From assembly GCA_029239785.1 (NCBI GenBank), contig JARBUG010000006.1, positions 1 through 64,000 on the forward strand: 64,000 nucleotides of DNA, read 5' to 3'. The notes beneath the pieces are model-generated. The model was given only the letters and a program-made list of their open reading frames with translations. It did not search any database and was not told where the DNA came from. Positions 7,816-15,717 of this stretch are shown here, piece after piece (position 1 is the stretch's first letter; every line of letters starts with the position of its first letter). This DNA is from Symbiobacteriaceae bacterium (GTDB lineage: Bacteria > Bacillota > Sulfobacillia > Symbiobacteriales > Symbiobacteriaceae). Both the position numbers and the translations under genes were made by a program.

Positions 7816-8082
7816 CTATTCACCAAAACCGCTCTCGAAAAGGCTGGCCAGGGCTGCCATCGCTTCCGTTTCCTGCGGGCCGGAACACCGAACCGAAATG
7901 TTTGTCCCCTTCGACGCCCCCAGCGACAGGACGGAGATGAGGCTTCGGGCGCTCACTTCCTTGGGTCCGTTTCTCACAAAGACATCGGTGCCCGGAAAAC
8001 GCAGCACGGTCTGCACAAAGAGCGCAGCAGGACGTGCATGCAGTCCGCTGGCATTCGCCAGGATAAAGTCACGCTCGATCAA
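7816..8082 (-). CDS. HPr-family phosphocarrier protein
   Basis: The TTG start at 8082 gives 88 residues, the standard HPr length, with the catalytic His at position 15 in GLHARPA. Ser47 in ARSLISVLSLG sits where HPr kinase phosphorylates Firmicute HPr. HPr passes phosphate from enzyme I to PTS sugar transporters and, when Ser-phosphorylated, acts in catabolite control. A longer frame from 8196 is ruled out because a strong promoter (8123-8151) lies inside it. AAAGGGGG sits about 13 bases before the TTG. No enzyme I or PTS permease is nearby, so it could be a regulatory Crh-like paralogue, although Crh usually lacks the His. Confidence 0.9.
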   Translation of the reverse strand: MIERDFILANASGLHARPAALFVQTVLRFPGTDVFVRNGPKEVSARSLISVLSLGASKGTNISVRCSGPQETEAMAALASLFESGFGE

Positions 8083-8122
8083 ATCCGGCTGTGGCCCCCT
8101 TTCGGTGGAATTCTCTGGACCG

Positions 8123-8151
8123 AGTATACCCCGTGCCTCTCGGGCGGTCAA
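8123..8151 (-). promoter_or_regulatory. Promoter of the HPr gene
   Basis: On the minus strand TTGACC (8146-8151), 17 bases and TATACT (8123-8128): a near-consensus vegetative promoter. It fixes the HPr start downstream of 8123. Confidence 0.75.
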
Positions 8152-8242
8152 GGAAAGCGACCTGTCGACAATGTCCGCAGATTTCCAGCCGAGCATGTCT
8201 GTTTATCTCGCAATGTGACGATAAGAAGGTACGTTTGTTCGC

Positions 8243-8270
8243 TTGACTCTGCCCAATAATGGAATAAAAT
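8243..8270 (+). promoter_or_regulatory. Promoter of the TPR protein gene
   Basis: TTGACT (8243-8248), 16-base spacer, TAAAAT (8265-8270), about 40 bases upstream of the TPR start. Confidence 0.6.
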
Positions 8271-8314
8271 GGGGATGTACACCGGCCACGTAGTGGGATG
8301 GAAGGGGTGTGGTT

Positions 8315-9196
8315 GTGGAGCAAAATGTTCACCTGCAGCAACTCTGGGAAGTGCGCAGGTTCAGCGATGCAGGAGCAGAATACCAGCGGCTGCTTACGAC
8401 CGGTGTGGCCGATGCAGAATCACACTTGCTCGGCGCTCTCGTATCACGATTCCAACCTGACCCCGACTACCGCCTTGCGAGGCAGGCGCTGGAACTGGCG
8501 GAAGCCGCCCAACCGACAGGTGTCACCTTAGGCAAAGTTCGCTTGGCCATGGGCAACCTCCTCCGGGAAATCGGCGAAACAACAGCCGCCATTGAGCGCT
8601 ACCAGGCCTTCATTCAAGGCGTGGGCGAGTATAAGGCGCTCCAGGCCGTCTGTATGGGCGTTGCCCACTACAACCTCGGGCTGGCTCTCCGGTGCGCCCG
8701 CCGGTTCGACGAGGCCGTAGCCGCCTACGAAAGTGCCTGCCAGGAATTCCGAGCCAACGACTTCCCCGACTACCTGCGACAGTGTCTGCAAAACATGGCC
8801 TGGCTGCACTGCCTCATGGGCAACGTCCGCGACGCCGAGTCTGCTTTGGTAGAGTCCGAGGAACTCTGCGAATCCGCCGAAGCCCGCTGGCAGCAGCAAG
8901 TTGGCTGGGCTTATCTCGAGGCCATCAGCCAGGAGCACGCCAGCGCCCTGTCACGGTGCGACCGCATCATCAAGGCGGAAGGGGAAGCCTCGCCCGAGGT
9001 AATCAGTCACGCCTACTGGGTAGCTGGGCAGGTAGCCCTTTCACTGGGGCAGGTCGACCAGGCCAGCGTATTGGCAGACCATGCAGTGACCTGGTCCATG
9101 CAGGTGAAAGGCGACATTCGCCCCATGCATGACGCCAACAACCTGCGAAGAGACATAAACCAAAGGAAGATACATAAAGATCGATCGGGGGCTTAG
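8315..9196 (+). CDS. TPR-repeat protein, candidate Rap-like peptide receptor
   Basis: A 293-residue all-helical protein with several tetratricopeptide-like repeats (for example GVAHYNLGLALRCARRFDEA and LQNMAWLHCLMGNVRDAESA). There is no N-terminal helix-turn-helix, signal peptide or membrane segment, so it is cytosolic and not an obvious DNA binder. The gene directly downstream (9251-9409) encodes a tiny Sec-exported peptide on the same strand. TPR protein plus exported peptide is the layout of Rap-Phr and other RRNPP quorum-sensing pairs, where the re-imported peptide binds the TPR groove. That role is inference. GTG 8315 is chosen for its spacing to GGAAGGGG; GTG 8309 is possible. Confidence 0.7.
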   Translation: MEQNVHLQQLWEVRRFSDAGAEYQRLLTTGVADAESHLLGALVSRFQPDPDYRLARQALELAEAAQPTGVTLGKVRLAMGNLLREIGETTAAIERYQAFIQGVGEYKALQAVCMGVAHYNLGLALRCARRFDEAVAAYESACQEFRANDFPDYLRQCLQNMAWLHCLMGNVRDAESALVESEELCESAEARWQQQVGWAYLEAISQEHASALSRCDRIIKAEGEASPEVISHAYWVAGQVALSLGQVDQASVLADHAVTWSMQVKGDIRPMHDANNLRRDINQRKIHKDRSGA

Positions 9197-9203
9197 CGCC
9201 CCC
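9187..9203 (+). terminator. Hairpin at the end of the TPR gene
   Basis: GGGGGC (9187-9192) pairs with GCCCCC (9198-9203) around the TPR stop codon. No T-run follows, so some read-through into the peptide gene is plausible. It may act as an RNA processing or stabilising element. Confidence 0.4.
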
Positions 9204-9218
9204 CTTCCATAAAAATGA

Positions 9219-9236
9219 TTTTCGCTCAGAGCGAAA
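9219..9236 (+). promoter_or_regulatory. Palindrome TTTCGC-N5-GCGAAA directly before the exported-peptide ribosome site
   Basis: TTTCGC (9220-9225), five bases, GCGAAA (9231-9236). The 3' arm touches the ribosome site GGGAGG (9237-9242). It could be a protein operator or an RNA hairpin controlling translation. Identical-type elements occur at 9423-9439, 19303-19319 and 19935-19951. Confidence 0.5.
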
Positions 9237-9250
9237 GGGAGGATTTCCTA

Positions 9251-9409
9251 ATGCGGAAGACGTTTGCTATGCTCCTGGTCACCGGTGTTCTGTTGGGAGT
9301 CGTGGGGACAGCCTTTGCCGGCGAAAACGGCACCATTTGGCCGACGGGGTCGAAAATCCAAGGCACCAAAGTGAAGCTCATGGAGAACGGAAGCATTTGG
9401 CCGTTTTAA
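9251..9409 (+). CDS. 52-residue Sec-exported peptide, candidate Phr-like signal
   Basis: ATG 9251 lies eight bases after GGGAGG. The first ~23 residues are a textbook Sec signal peptide (MRKTFAML... ending TAFAG). The short mature part carries a repeated motif, ENGTIWP then ENGSIWPF at the very C-terminus. The gene sits 54 bases after the TPR gene, is followed by its own terminator, and is bracketed by two TTTCGC-N5-GCGAAA palindromes. Size, export signal and position match precursors of Phr-type pheromones; the repeated ENGxIWP would be the obvious active segment. A bacteriocin or surface peptide is the alternative. Confidence 0.75.
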   Translation: MRKTFAMLLVTGVLLGVVGTAFAGENGTIWPTGSKIQGTKVKLMENGSIWPF

Positions 9410-9422
9410 TCAAACCGTAGGT

Positions 9423-9439
9423 TTTCGCTGCGGGCGAAA
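9423..9439 (+). promoter_or_regulatory. Palindrome TTTCGC-N5-GCGAAA after the exported-peptide gene
   Basis: TTTCGC (9423-9428), TGCGG, GCGAAA (9434-9439), 13 bases past the peptide stop and just before the terminator. Same architecture as the element upstream of the gene. Confidence 0.45.
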
Positions 9440-9440
9440 C

Positions 9441-9470
9441 AAACCCACCCTCGGTATCGAGGGCGGGTTT
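9441..9470 (+). terminator. Terminator of the exported-peptide gene
   Basis: AAACCC-A-CCCTCG pairs with CGAGGG-C-GGGTTT, loop GTAT, followed by TGTCGTCGTC. The poor T-run on the plus strand makes it moderate; it may serve both strands. Confidence 0.6.
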
Positions 9471-9487
9471 GTCGTCGTCTCGGGCAG

Positions 9488-10003
9488 TTATCGGGCTACG
9501 GCTGCCACCCCAAGGATTTCATCCATCAGTTGCGTTGCAGGCACGCCGGCGTGCATCTCTTGCTGGAGGCGGGCCACTTGCGTCGCCCGTTGTGGGTCGG
9601 TAATGACCTGCACTTCCACCAGCTGGGGGAACTGGGCGAGCACGCGCTTCCGGATGTTCTGCTGCAGTGTGGGGCTGATTGCAGGCCATACCTGCGGGTC
9701 GATGCCAACAAAGGCCACATTCCCGACAATGACCGCCGATGCGCCCATCGCCTGGGTGGCCGCCCCGCTGGCGCTTCCGGCTCCGGCCGGGCTGCCAACG
9801 GCCCCGGCCGTGTGTGTCATCCCAATGCCGCCGTCCGGGGTCCCGCCGGGCGAATGCGTAAAGCTTCCACCCTGAATCACATTCGCAGCAAACGCCGACA
9901 CACGCGTGCTAAAGTCAGGCTGGGGCTCCGGGCGCCGCATCGGGCCGGCACATCCGGCAAGCAGTACAAGCGAGGCTGCCGCACCAAGTATGCGCCGGTT
10001 CAT
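9488..10003 (-). CDS. YhcN/YlaJ-type lipoprotein
   Basis: A 171-residue protein with a signal peptide and lipobox (LLAGC, lipidated Cys18). A Gly/Ala-rich linker follows, then a domain with the YhcN/YlaJ pattern: VIVGNVAFVGIDP, then RKRVLAQFPQLVEVQVITDP. Family members in Bacillus are spore or membrane-associated lipoproteins of poorly known function. The ATG at 10003 shares its A with the stop codon of the upstream paralogue, indicating translational coupling in a two-gene operon. Confidence 0.8.
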   Translation of the reverse strand: MNRRILGAAASLVLLAGCAGPMRRPEPQPDFSTRVSAFAANVIQGGSFTHSPGGTPDGGIGMTHTAGAVGSPAGAGSASGAATQAMGASAVIVGNVAFVGIDPQVWPAISPTLQQNIRKRVLAQFPQLVEVQVITDPQRATQVARLQQEMHAGVPATQLMDEILGVAAVAR

Positions 10004-10749
10004 CAGCGGGGGCTCGACGAGGCGGGGGCCAGCCGCCGGATGATCTGTACGATATCAGCGTCGGCGCCGGTGTGTCCGGCGGTGGTCACGCGGGCGATCT
10101 GCCTGACCAACCCCGGCTCTGTAGTCACGTACACTTCCGTCACCTCAGGAAACTCCGACCGAACCCGATCCCGAAGGAATCCTTCGAGTCCGGCGCCGGC
10201 CGGGCCCCTGGCATCACCCGTTGTGCTGGCGGCATTCCCGCCCATCACTTGCCCCACTCCGATGGTCGTAGGATCGATGCCAATAAAGGCCCGGTTTCCT
10301 ACGACCATTGTCGAAACCCCGACGCCCCGCCCGATGCGGGAGGTGTCGGCGCCGGTCATGTCCGCAGCCATGTCACGGCCGGCGCCAATCTGCCCAGCGC
10401 CCGCTCCGCCACCGCCGCCGTAGCCACCGGCAAGCGGACCGATCCACACGTTGGTGCCTCCGTTAATCACATCGAGCCCGGCCACATAATTGGAAATGCG
10501 CTGGCCCAGGTCGGCGGCAGGCGCAGGCGGAGTCCGCTGTGCCGTTTCGGTCCACGGCTGCGCCTGCGTCTCTCCCGCAGCCCCGAATCCCGCCCCCAGC
10601 GATCCGTATACGCTGCCCGGGGCGGCCCCGCCACCACCCATTGGTCCCTGGCCCAGACCGCCGCGTTGGGGTGCCGGCACAGCACATCCACTCATTAACA
10701 CGGCCGAGAGGGTCGTGGCTAGCAAGCATTGCGTCAGGCGGTTGCCCAT
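10003..10749 (-). CDS. YhcN/YlaJ-type lipoprotein (longer paralogue)
   Basis: A 248-residue lipoprotein: lipobox LMSGC (Cys22), a long Gly-rich region (for example GGYGGGGGAGAG), then the YhcN-like domain (STMVVGNRAFIGIDP ... LRDRVRSEFPEVTEVYVTTEP). It is a paralogue of the next gene in the operon; the two share the VGNxAFxGIDP and V(Y/Q)V(T/I)T(E/D)P blocks. ATG 10749 lies behind AGAGGTGA; longer upstream frames lack a ribosome site and precede the signal peptide. The presence of this family supports a spore-forming host. Confidence 0.8.
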   Translation of the reverse strand: MGNRLTQCLLATTLSAVLMSGCAVPAPQRGGLGQGPMGGGGAAPGSVYGSLGAGFGAAGETQAQPWTETAQRTPPAPAADLGQRISNYVAGLDVINGGTNVWIGPLAGGYGGGGGAGAGQIGAGRDMAADMTGADTSRIGRGVGVSTMVVGNRAFIGIDPTTIGVGQVMGGNAASTTGDARGPAGAGLEGFLRDRVRSEFPEVTEVYVTTEPGLVRQIARVTTAGHTGADADIVQIIRRLAPASSSPR

Positions 10750-10926
10750 CTCGATCACCTCTTCGCTGTGGTCTACCGATGGGTAAGGTTCCCGAACAAT
10801 CTCCCACTCATCCGGCGAATGATCGAGCCGGGCGCCGTTTGATGGTTCTTTCGTGTCAAGGAACTCCCCTCCGCACAGTGGAATAAGTCTGTACTTTGCC
10901 ATTCGTCCCAGGAAGAGGTGGGGTCC

Positions 10927-12936
10927 TTGCTTCTGCGACGCTACGGTGGTCTGGCACTCGGAGCGCTGGTCCTGATTGGGTTTTGGGCCCTCAGCCTCAT
11001 CAGCTACTTGCTCTTCCATACCACGGTGGAAATTACCAGCATGGTCGTTTCGTTCTGCATTTTTACCCTGGCCTGGAACCAGCGACGAACCATGGACAAT
11101 GGGTACTTGCTCTTCGTGGGCCTGGCGTCCATATTCATCGGCATTGTGGACCTGCTCCACGCCATGACCTACAAAGGTATGGGCGTCTTCCCGTCCTTTG
11201 GGGCCGACCCGCCCACGCAACTCTGGATTGCCGGCCGGATTGTCCAGACGCTGACATTCCTCGCTGCTCCGTTCTTCCTTAACCGCAAGGTGCGCACCCT
11301 TCCCGTCATGGCAACCTACACCGTGCTGACGGCCCTGCTTTGCTGGTCAGTCTTCGCGGGCGTTTTCCCGGCCTGCTACATAGACGGCGTAGGCCTTACG
11401 CCGTTCAAAAAGGTGACGGAGTACGTGGTCTCTCTGCTTCTGGCTGTCGGACTCTACCTGTTCCGGCGGCGCAAGGAAGTCTTTGACCCGCTCATCTTTA
11501 GGCTCATGACCTGGACCATCGCCCTGACGATCGTAGGCGAACTCGCCTTTACCCTGTATAGCGGCGTCACCGACCAGTTTAACTTGCTGGGTCATCTCAT
11601 CAGATTGGTTTCGTATTGCTTGCTTTATTTAGCCACTGTGCAAACCGGGCTGACCAAGCCGTTTTCCATGCTGTTCCGCAACCTCAAGCAGAGCGAGGAA
11701 GCGCTGCAAAAAGAGCGCAACTTCGTTTCAGGCGTCCTCGATTCGGCGGGCGCCCTGATGACCGTTGCCGACGCCAACGGCCTGATCATTCGGTTCAATC
11801 GGGCCTGTGAAGAACTCTCGGGATATAAGCAGGCGGACGTAGTGGGGCGGCGCCTAGTCGATTTCCTGACGCCGCCGGAGGACCGGGCCGAAATCCGCCG
11901 GGCCATGATCCAGTTGCAGCAGGGGCGGTCTCCGGCCGCCTTTGAGGGCCGGTGGATTCTTGCCAACGGGTCGAGCAGGTGGATCTCCTGGACGATCAGC
12001 CTCATCCATGGCGAGGACGGGAAGGTCCAGTATGTGGTCGGTTCCGGGCTGGATATTACCGAGCGCCGACAGGCGGAGGCCGAGTTGAAGGAGCGCGAGG
12101 AACGGCTGCGCATGATGGTCGACTCGGTTCAGACCGGTATGCTCTTGGTGGATAAGGAGACCCACGCCATCGTCAGTGCCAACCCGGCCGCGGCGGCCCT
12201 CATTGGTCTGCCGCCCGAGGCGATTGTCAGCCGCAGTTGCTCCGTATTCATCAAGTGCGCCGGACCCGATGGCGCCTGCCCGCTGGCCACCACCGGCCAG
12301 GCCCCGCTGGATGCCGTACTCAAGACCTTTGACGGGCGGGATCTGCCCATTCACCGGACGGCAGTGGCGGTTACGACCGACGGTCGCCAGCATTTAATGG
12401 AGTCCTTCGTCGACATGAGCGCGCAGAAGCTGATGGAAGAGGAACTCCGATCCCTGTCGATGATCGACGAGCTGACGGGGCTGTACAATCGGCGCGGCTT
12501 CCTGACACTGGCGCCCAAGGAGATGGCGGCAGCCGACCGTGTCGGCGGCAGTGTGGCGCTCCTCATGGTCGATATCAGCGGTCTGAAAGAGATTAACGAT
12601 GCGCATGGGCATGCCGAGGGTGATCGCGTGCTCATCGCCATGGCGCATATTCTGCGGGAGGCGTTCAGTGAATCGAAGCTGATTGCCCGGTTCGGCAGCG
12701 ACGAGTTTGCCGTGCTGGCCCCGCAGTTTGTGGGCGCCCGCCCGTCGATGCTGGTTGACCGGCTGGAACGACTGCTGGAGGACTACAATACCACCAACAG
12801 CCGCGATTACGAAATTCGGGTCAATACGGGCGTGGCGCGGACCCAGCCGCAGAAGCCTTCGTCCGTGCACGATCTGATGAACCAGGCCGACAACGCCCTG
12901 TATGTAGAAAAACGGCGGCGGGTGATGGCGCGTTAA
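10927..12936 (+). CDS. MASE3-PAS-PAS-GGDEF signalling protein (candidate diguanylate cyclase)
   Basis: About 669 residues. The first ~230 form a seven-helix MASE3 membrane sensor; two PAS domains follow (near 260-375, ending VGSGLDITERR, and near 385-500); the last ~160 residues are GGDEF-type. The substrate/metal region DISGLKEINDAHGHAEGD is normal, but the signature reads RFGSDEF in place of RYGGDEF, and no RxxD inhibitory site is visible. Some cyclases tolerate such changes, so activity is uncertain. If active it makes cyclic di-GMP from GTP. TTG 10927 is preferred to GTG 10918 because GAGGTG then has proper spacing. Divergent from the lipoprotein operon. Confidence 0.85.
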   Translation: MLLRRYGGLALGALVLIGFWALSLISYLLFHTTVEITSMVVSFCIFTLAWNQRRTMDNGYLLFVGLASIFIGIVDLLHAMTYKGMGVFPSFGADPPTQLWIAGRIVQTLTFLAAPFFLNRKVRTLPVMATYTVLTALLCWSVFAGVFPACYIDGVGLTPFKKVTEYVVSLLLAVGLYLFRRRKEVFDPLIFRLMTWTIALTIVGELAFTLYSGVTDQFNLLGHLIRLVSYCLLYLATVQTGLTKPFSMLFRNLKQSEEALQKERNFVSGVLDSAGALMTVADANGLIIRFNRACEELSGYKQADVVGRRLVDFLTPPEDRAEIRRAMIQLQQGRSPAAFEGRWILANGSSRWISWTISLIHGEDGKVQYVVGSGLDITERRQAEAELKEREERLRMMVDSVQTGMLLVDKETHAIVSANPAAAALIGLPPEAIVSRSCSVFIKCAGPDGACPLATTGQAPLDAVLKTFDGRDLPIHRTAVAVTTDGRQHLMESFVDMSAQKLMEEELRSLSMIDELTGLYNRRGFLTLAPKEMAAADRVGGSVALLMVDISGLKEINDAHGHAEGDRVLIAMAHILREAFSESKLIARFGSDEFAVLAPQFVGARPSMLVDRLERLLEDYNTTNSRDYEIRVNTGVARTQPQKPSSVHDLMNQADNALYVEKRRRVMAR

Positions 12937-12990
12937 CCCTGTTGTGGCGATGCGAGTTCGAGGGAACGCTACGCGGGGAGGGATGTGCAA

Positions 12991-13266
12991 ATGGCAGCCA
13001 AAGGCGCCGACCACCGCGTGCCGGGGCGCAATGAGCCCGATCCCGAGAACATCCGCCAGCGTTCATTCCAGGGTGGCGACGATGGCCTGACCTCGCCGGC
13101 AACCATGGAACTGGACTACGGTGACATGAAGTACAAGGACGGCGACGGCCCGTACGCCGAGTTTACAGCCCGGGGCGCCGGGTCAGGCCTGTCGGGCACC
13201 AAGGAAGCCGATTCCGGCGCATCGCCAGCCCTCTTCAGCGAGCCAGATCTGCGCTACGGCAAATAA
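12991..13266 (+). CDS. Small acidic hydrophilic protein of unknown function
   Basis: A 91-residue protein from ATG 12991 behind GGGGAGGG. It has many charged residues and glycines, motifs NEPDPENIRQRSF and ELDYGDMKYKDGDGPYAEF, and no cysteine, signal peptide or hydrophobic segment. I do not recognise the family. It follows the GGDEF gene by 55 bases, may be cotranscribed with it, and is closed by its own terminator. Confidence 0.6.
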   Translation: MAAKGADHRVPGRNEPDPENIRQRSFQGGDDGLTSPATMELDYGDMKYKDGDGPYAEFTARGAGSGLSGTKEADSGASPALFSEPDLRYGK

Positions 13267-13276
13267 CCGACGGACG

Positions 13277-13305
13277 AGGGCGACTGCGCATGTGGCAGTC
13301 GCCCT
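13277..13305 (+). terminator. Terminator of the small acidic protein gene
   Basis: AGGGCGACTGC (13277-13287) pairs with GCAGTCGCCCT (13295-13305), followed by TGCAATTTC; the T-tract is poor. Confidence 0.65.
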
Positions 13306-13388
13306 TGCAATTTCACATCTCTCAGGAAGGGGCCGCCCGTGGGGTGTGTAACTACTAATCGTATGGGTTGTTGAAAGGTGGATGTTTC

Positions 13389-14306
13389 ATGGCGGTGCAT
13401 CATCTTGAGTCGGATCTCCGCACCTTGCGCGGACACTGGTCTCACGAGTTCGAGCCGGTTCTGACCATCGACCCCGGTGATACCGTTCGTTTTCGCACGC
13501 TGGACGCTCGCTGGTATGTGTCGTCGGATGGGCGGCAGTTTGAGCCCCGCCCGCAGGGTGCCGGTCACGCCCTGACCGGGCCGGTAGCCATTCGGGGCGC
13601 CGAACCGGGCATGGCCCTGGCCGTTCGTGTTGATAAGTTGCGCACGGGAGGCTGGGGCTGGAACGTCGCGGGCGGCGGGGCGTTCGGGGTCAACCAGTTT
13701 CTCGGGATGACCGAGCCGCCGGGGCTCGTCGTAAAGTGGACGCTGGACCCGGATGCGGGCACCGGCACCACGCAGTTCGGCCGCACCGTGCGGCTGCGCC
13801 CCTTCCTGGGCGTAATGGGCGTTGCGCCCGCGCAGCCCGGCCAGCACTCCACGACGCCACCGAGTGTCATTGGGGGCAACGTGGACTGTAAGGAATTGGT
13901 AGAAGGCTCCACGCTCTACCTGCCGGTGCAGGTGGCGGGTGCCCTGTTCAGTTGTGGCGACGGCCACGCCGCCCAGGGCGATGGCGAGGTCTCCGGCACG
14001 GCCATCGAATGCGGCATGGATGTTGCAGAGTTGACCTTCGATCTGGTGCGGCATTCGCGCTTGACGATGCCCCGGGCACACACACCGGCGGGCTGGGTAA
14101 CGTTCGGATTCTCGGAGGATCTGAACGTGGCCATGGTCCAAGCGCTGAGCGGTATGCTCGACCTCATGGAAGAGCTGCATGGCCTGGAGCGGAAGGAAGC
14201 GCTGTCGCTGGCTTCGGTGGTGGTCGACCTGCGGGTTACTCAGGTGGTGAACCAGGTGCGCGGGGTCCATGCGGTGCTGCCCCACGGGGCGATCATGGGG
14301 GTGTAA
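13389..14306 (+). CDS. Acetamidase/formamidase family hydrolase
   Basis: A 305-residue FmdA/AmdA-family protein. Supporting blocks are TGPVAIRGAEPGMALAV, a central GGNVDCKELVEGSTLYLPV and DGHAAQGDGEVSGTAIE, the conserved metal/active-site region of these amidases. They hydrolyse short amides (formamide, acetamide) to ammonia and the acid in the cytoplasm. ATG 13389 lies behind GAAAGGTGG. The next gene starts five bases after the stop, so the two form an operon with a D-threonine aldolase-like enzyme. The true substrate may be another amide. Confidence 0.88.
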   Translation: MAVHHLESDLRTLRGHWSHEFEPVLTIDPGDTVRFRTLDARWYVSSDGRQFEPRPQGAGHALTGPVAIRGAEPGMALAVRVDKLRTGGWGWNVAGGGAFGVNQFLGMTEPPGLVVKWTLDPDAGTGTTQFGRTVRLRPFLGVMGVAPAQPGQHSTTPPSVIGGNVDCKELVEGSTLYLPVQVAGALFSCGDGHAAQGDGEVSGTAIECGMDVAELTFDLVRHSRLTMPRAHTPAGWVTFGFSEDLNVAMVQALSGMLDLMEELHGLERKEALSLASVVVDLRVTQVVNQVRGVHAVLPHGAIMGV

Positions 14307-14310
14307 GGCT

Positions 14311-15393
14311 GTGCTGTATCCTGCGTTGGACACGCCTTGTGTGATTGTGGACCTGGACGTGGTGGAGCGTAATGTGCGTCGGATTCAGGCCCTGGCCGAT
14401 GCTGCCGGGGTGAAGCTGCGGCCCCATACCAAGACCCACAAGTCGGCCTTCTTCGCCCGGATGCAGTTGGAGGCGGGGGCCGCGGGTATTACCTGCGCCA
14501 AGCTTGGCGAGGCCGAGGCAATGGCCGCTGCCGGGTTTGACGATATTCTGATCGCCTACCCGTTGATCGGGCCCCTGAAGATGGCCCGGCTGGAGGCGCT
14601 GGCCCGCCGGGTAAAGCGGCTCCTGGTCAGCCTGGACAGTTATGAGGTGGCTGAGGTCCTGTCGGGTGTGGGCCAGCGCCTGGGGCGGCAACTCGAGGTC
14701 TACGCCGAGGTTGACACCGGCCTGCACCGGGTGGGCCGGGCGCCGGGCGAGGATGCCCTGGCCTTCTGCCGGGGGCTGGAGCGGTTCCCGGGCATTCGTC
14801 TGGCGGGTTTGATGAGCCACGCCGGCCCGACCTGGAAGGCCGGGTCGCATGAGGATTTGCTAGCCTTTGCCAGGGCTGAAGTGGCGGCCATGCTCGCCGT
14901 CAAGGAGGGCCTGGGGCGTCCTGACCTGGAGATCAGCGTTGGCGCCACGCCCATTGCGCACCTAGTTGGCGAGACGCCCGGCGTGACCGAAAGCCGGCCC
15001 GGCACCTACATTTTCGGGGACCGGAGCCTGATGGGGCTGGGTCTGGCGGCCGAGGCCGACTGCGCGGCCCGGGTGCTGACCACGGTAGTGAGCCATCCGG
15101 TGCTTGACCGGGCAGTGGTGGACGCCGGCTCGAAGTCGCTGGCCATGGATTCCCACCGGGACGGCGGGCACGGCCACGTGGTGGGTATGCCCGAAGTTCG
15201 GGTGGCGCGGCTGAGCGAGGAGCACGGGGTGCTGGAGTTCGGGCCTGGCACGGCCCTGCAGGTCGGCGCCCGCCTGGAGATCATTCCGAACCACGTCTGC
15301 CCGGCCGTCAACCTGTTTGACCGGGTATACGGCGTTCGGGACGGGCAGGTTGTCACTGAGATTGTCGTTGAGGGGCGGGGGAAGAACACCTAG
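14311..15393 (+). CDS. D-threonine aldolase / D-serine dehydratase-like PLP enzyme
   Basis: A 360-residue fold-type III PLP enzyme of the alanine racemase N-terminal superfamily. The PLP-lysine region is LRPHTKTHKS; further marks are LLVSLDSYEV, YAEVDTGLHRVG and the C-terminal metal-site pattern PNHVCPAVNLFD. These enzymes cleave D-threonine to glycine and acetaldehyde or deaminate D-serine, using PLP and a divalent metal. GTG 14311 is chosen, overlapping the ribosome-site region GGGGGTGTAAGG at the end of the formamidase gene. Which D-amino acid is used cannot be told from sequence. Confidence 0.88.
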   Translation: MLYPALDTPCVIVDLDVVERNVRRIQALADAAGVKLRPHTKTHKSAFFARMQLEAGAAGITCAKLGEAEAMAAAGFDDILIAYPLIGPLKMARLEALARRVKRLLVSLDSYEVAEVLSGVGQRLGRQLEVYAEVDTGLHRVGRAPGEDALAFCRGLERFPGIRLAGLMSHAGPTWKAGSHEDLLAFARAEVAAMLAVKEGLGRPDLEISVGATPIAHLVGETPGVTESRPGTYIFGDRSLMGLGLAAEADCAARVLTTVVSHPVLDRAVVDAGSKSLAMDSHRDGGHGHVVGMPEVRVARLSEEHGVLEFGPGTALQVGARLEIIPNHVCPAVNLFDRVYGVRDGQVVTEIVVEGRGKNT

Positions 15394-15416
15394 TGCGACC
15401 CGCAGCCCTGGCAGCA

Positions 15417-15444
15417 AAAAACGACCGCCTGGGCGGTCGTTTTC
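15417..15444 (+). terminator. Terminator of the formamidase/aldolase operon
   Basis: AAACGACCGCC pairs with GGCGGTCGTTT, followed by TCGC and preceded by an A-run, so it can work in both directions (the YkgJ-like gene converges from the other side). Confidence 0.75.
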
Positions 15445-15449
15445 GCTGC

Positions 15450-15704
15450 CTAAGGTGAAGTCTCCGCTTCCAGCCAGGTCAGCCAGCGAAGGGCATCCGC
15501 CGCCGATTCGCCGCACATTTCCGGGGTCGGGCGCAGAGAACGGCAGACTTCGGGCCGCTCGGGCTGCCCGAAGATGCGACAGCGGCCGTCGTCGGTCAGT
15601 TGGACGCACCGGACGCCGGCGGGTTTGCCGCCTGGCATACCCGGGATGGGCGTGGAGATCGACGGGGCGATACAGCAGGCGGCGCAGCCGACACGGCATT
15701 CCAT
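15450..15704 (-). CDS. YkgJ-type cysteine-cluster protein
   Basis: An 84-residue protein of the UPF0153/YkgJ zinc- or iron-binding group: VGCAACC near the start, then RCVQLTDDGRCRIFG and PEVCRSLRPTPEMCG, eight cysteines in all. The family presumably holds a metal cluster; its function is not established. ATG 15704 has GGAGGTCACC upstream. The PrcB-like lipoprotein gene ends 13 bases before it on the same strand, suggesting an operon. Confidence 0.85.
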   Translation of the reverse strand: MECRVGCAACCIAPSISTPIPGMPGGKPAGVRCVQLTDDGRCRIFGQPERPEVCRSLRPTPEMCGESAADALRWLTWLEAETSP

Positions 15705-15717
15705 GGGGTGACCTCCG

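Noticed and set aside
8083-8196. N-terminal extension of the HPr protein
   Set aside because: A near-consensus promoter lies within the extension, and the TTG at 8082 gives the standard 88-residue HPr with His at 15.
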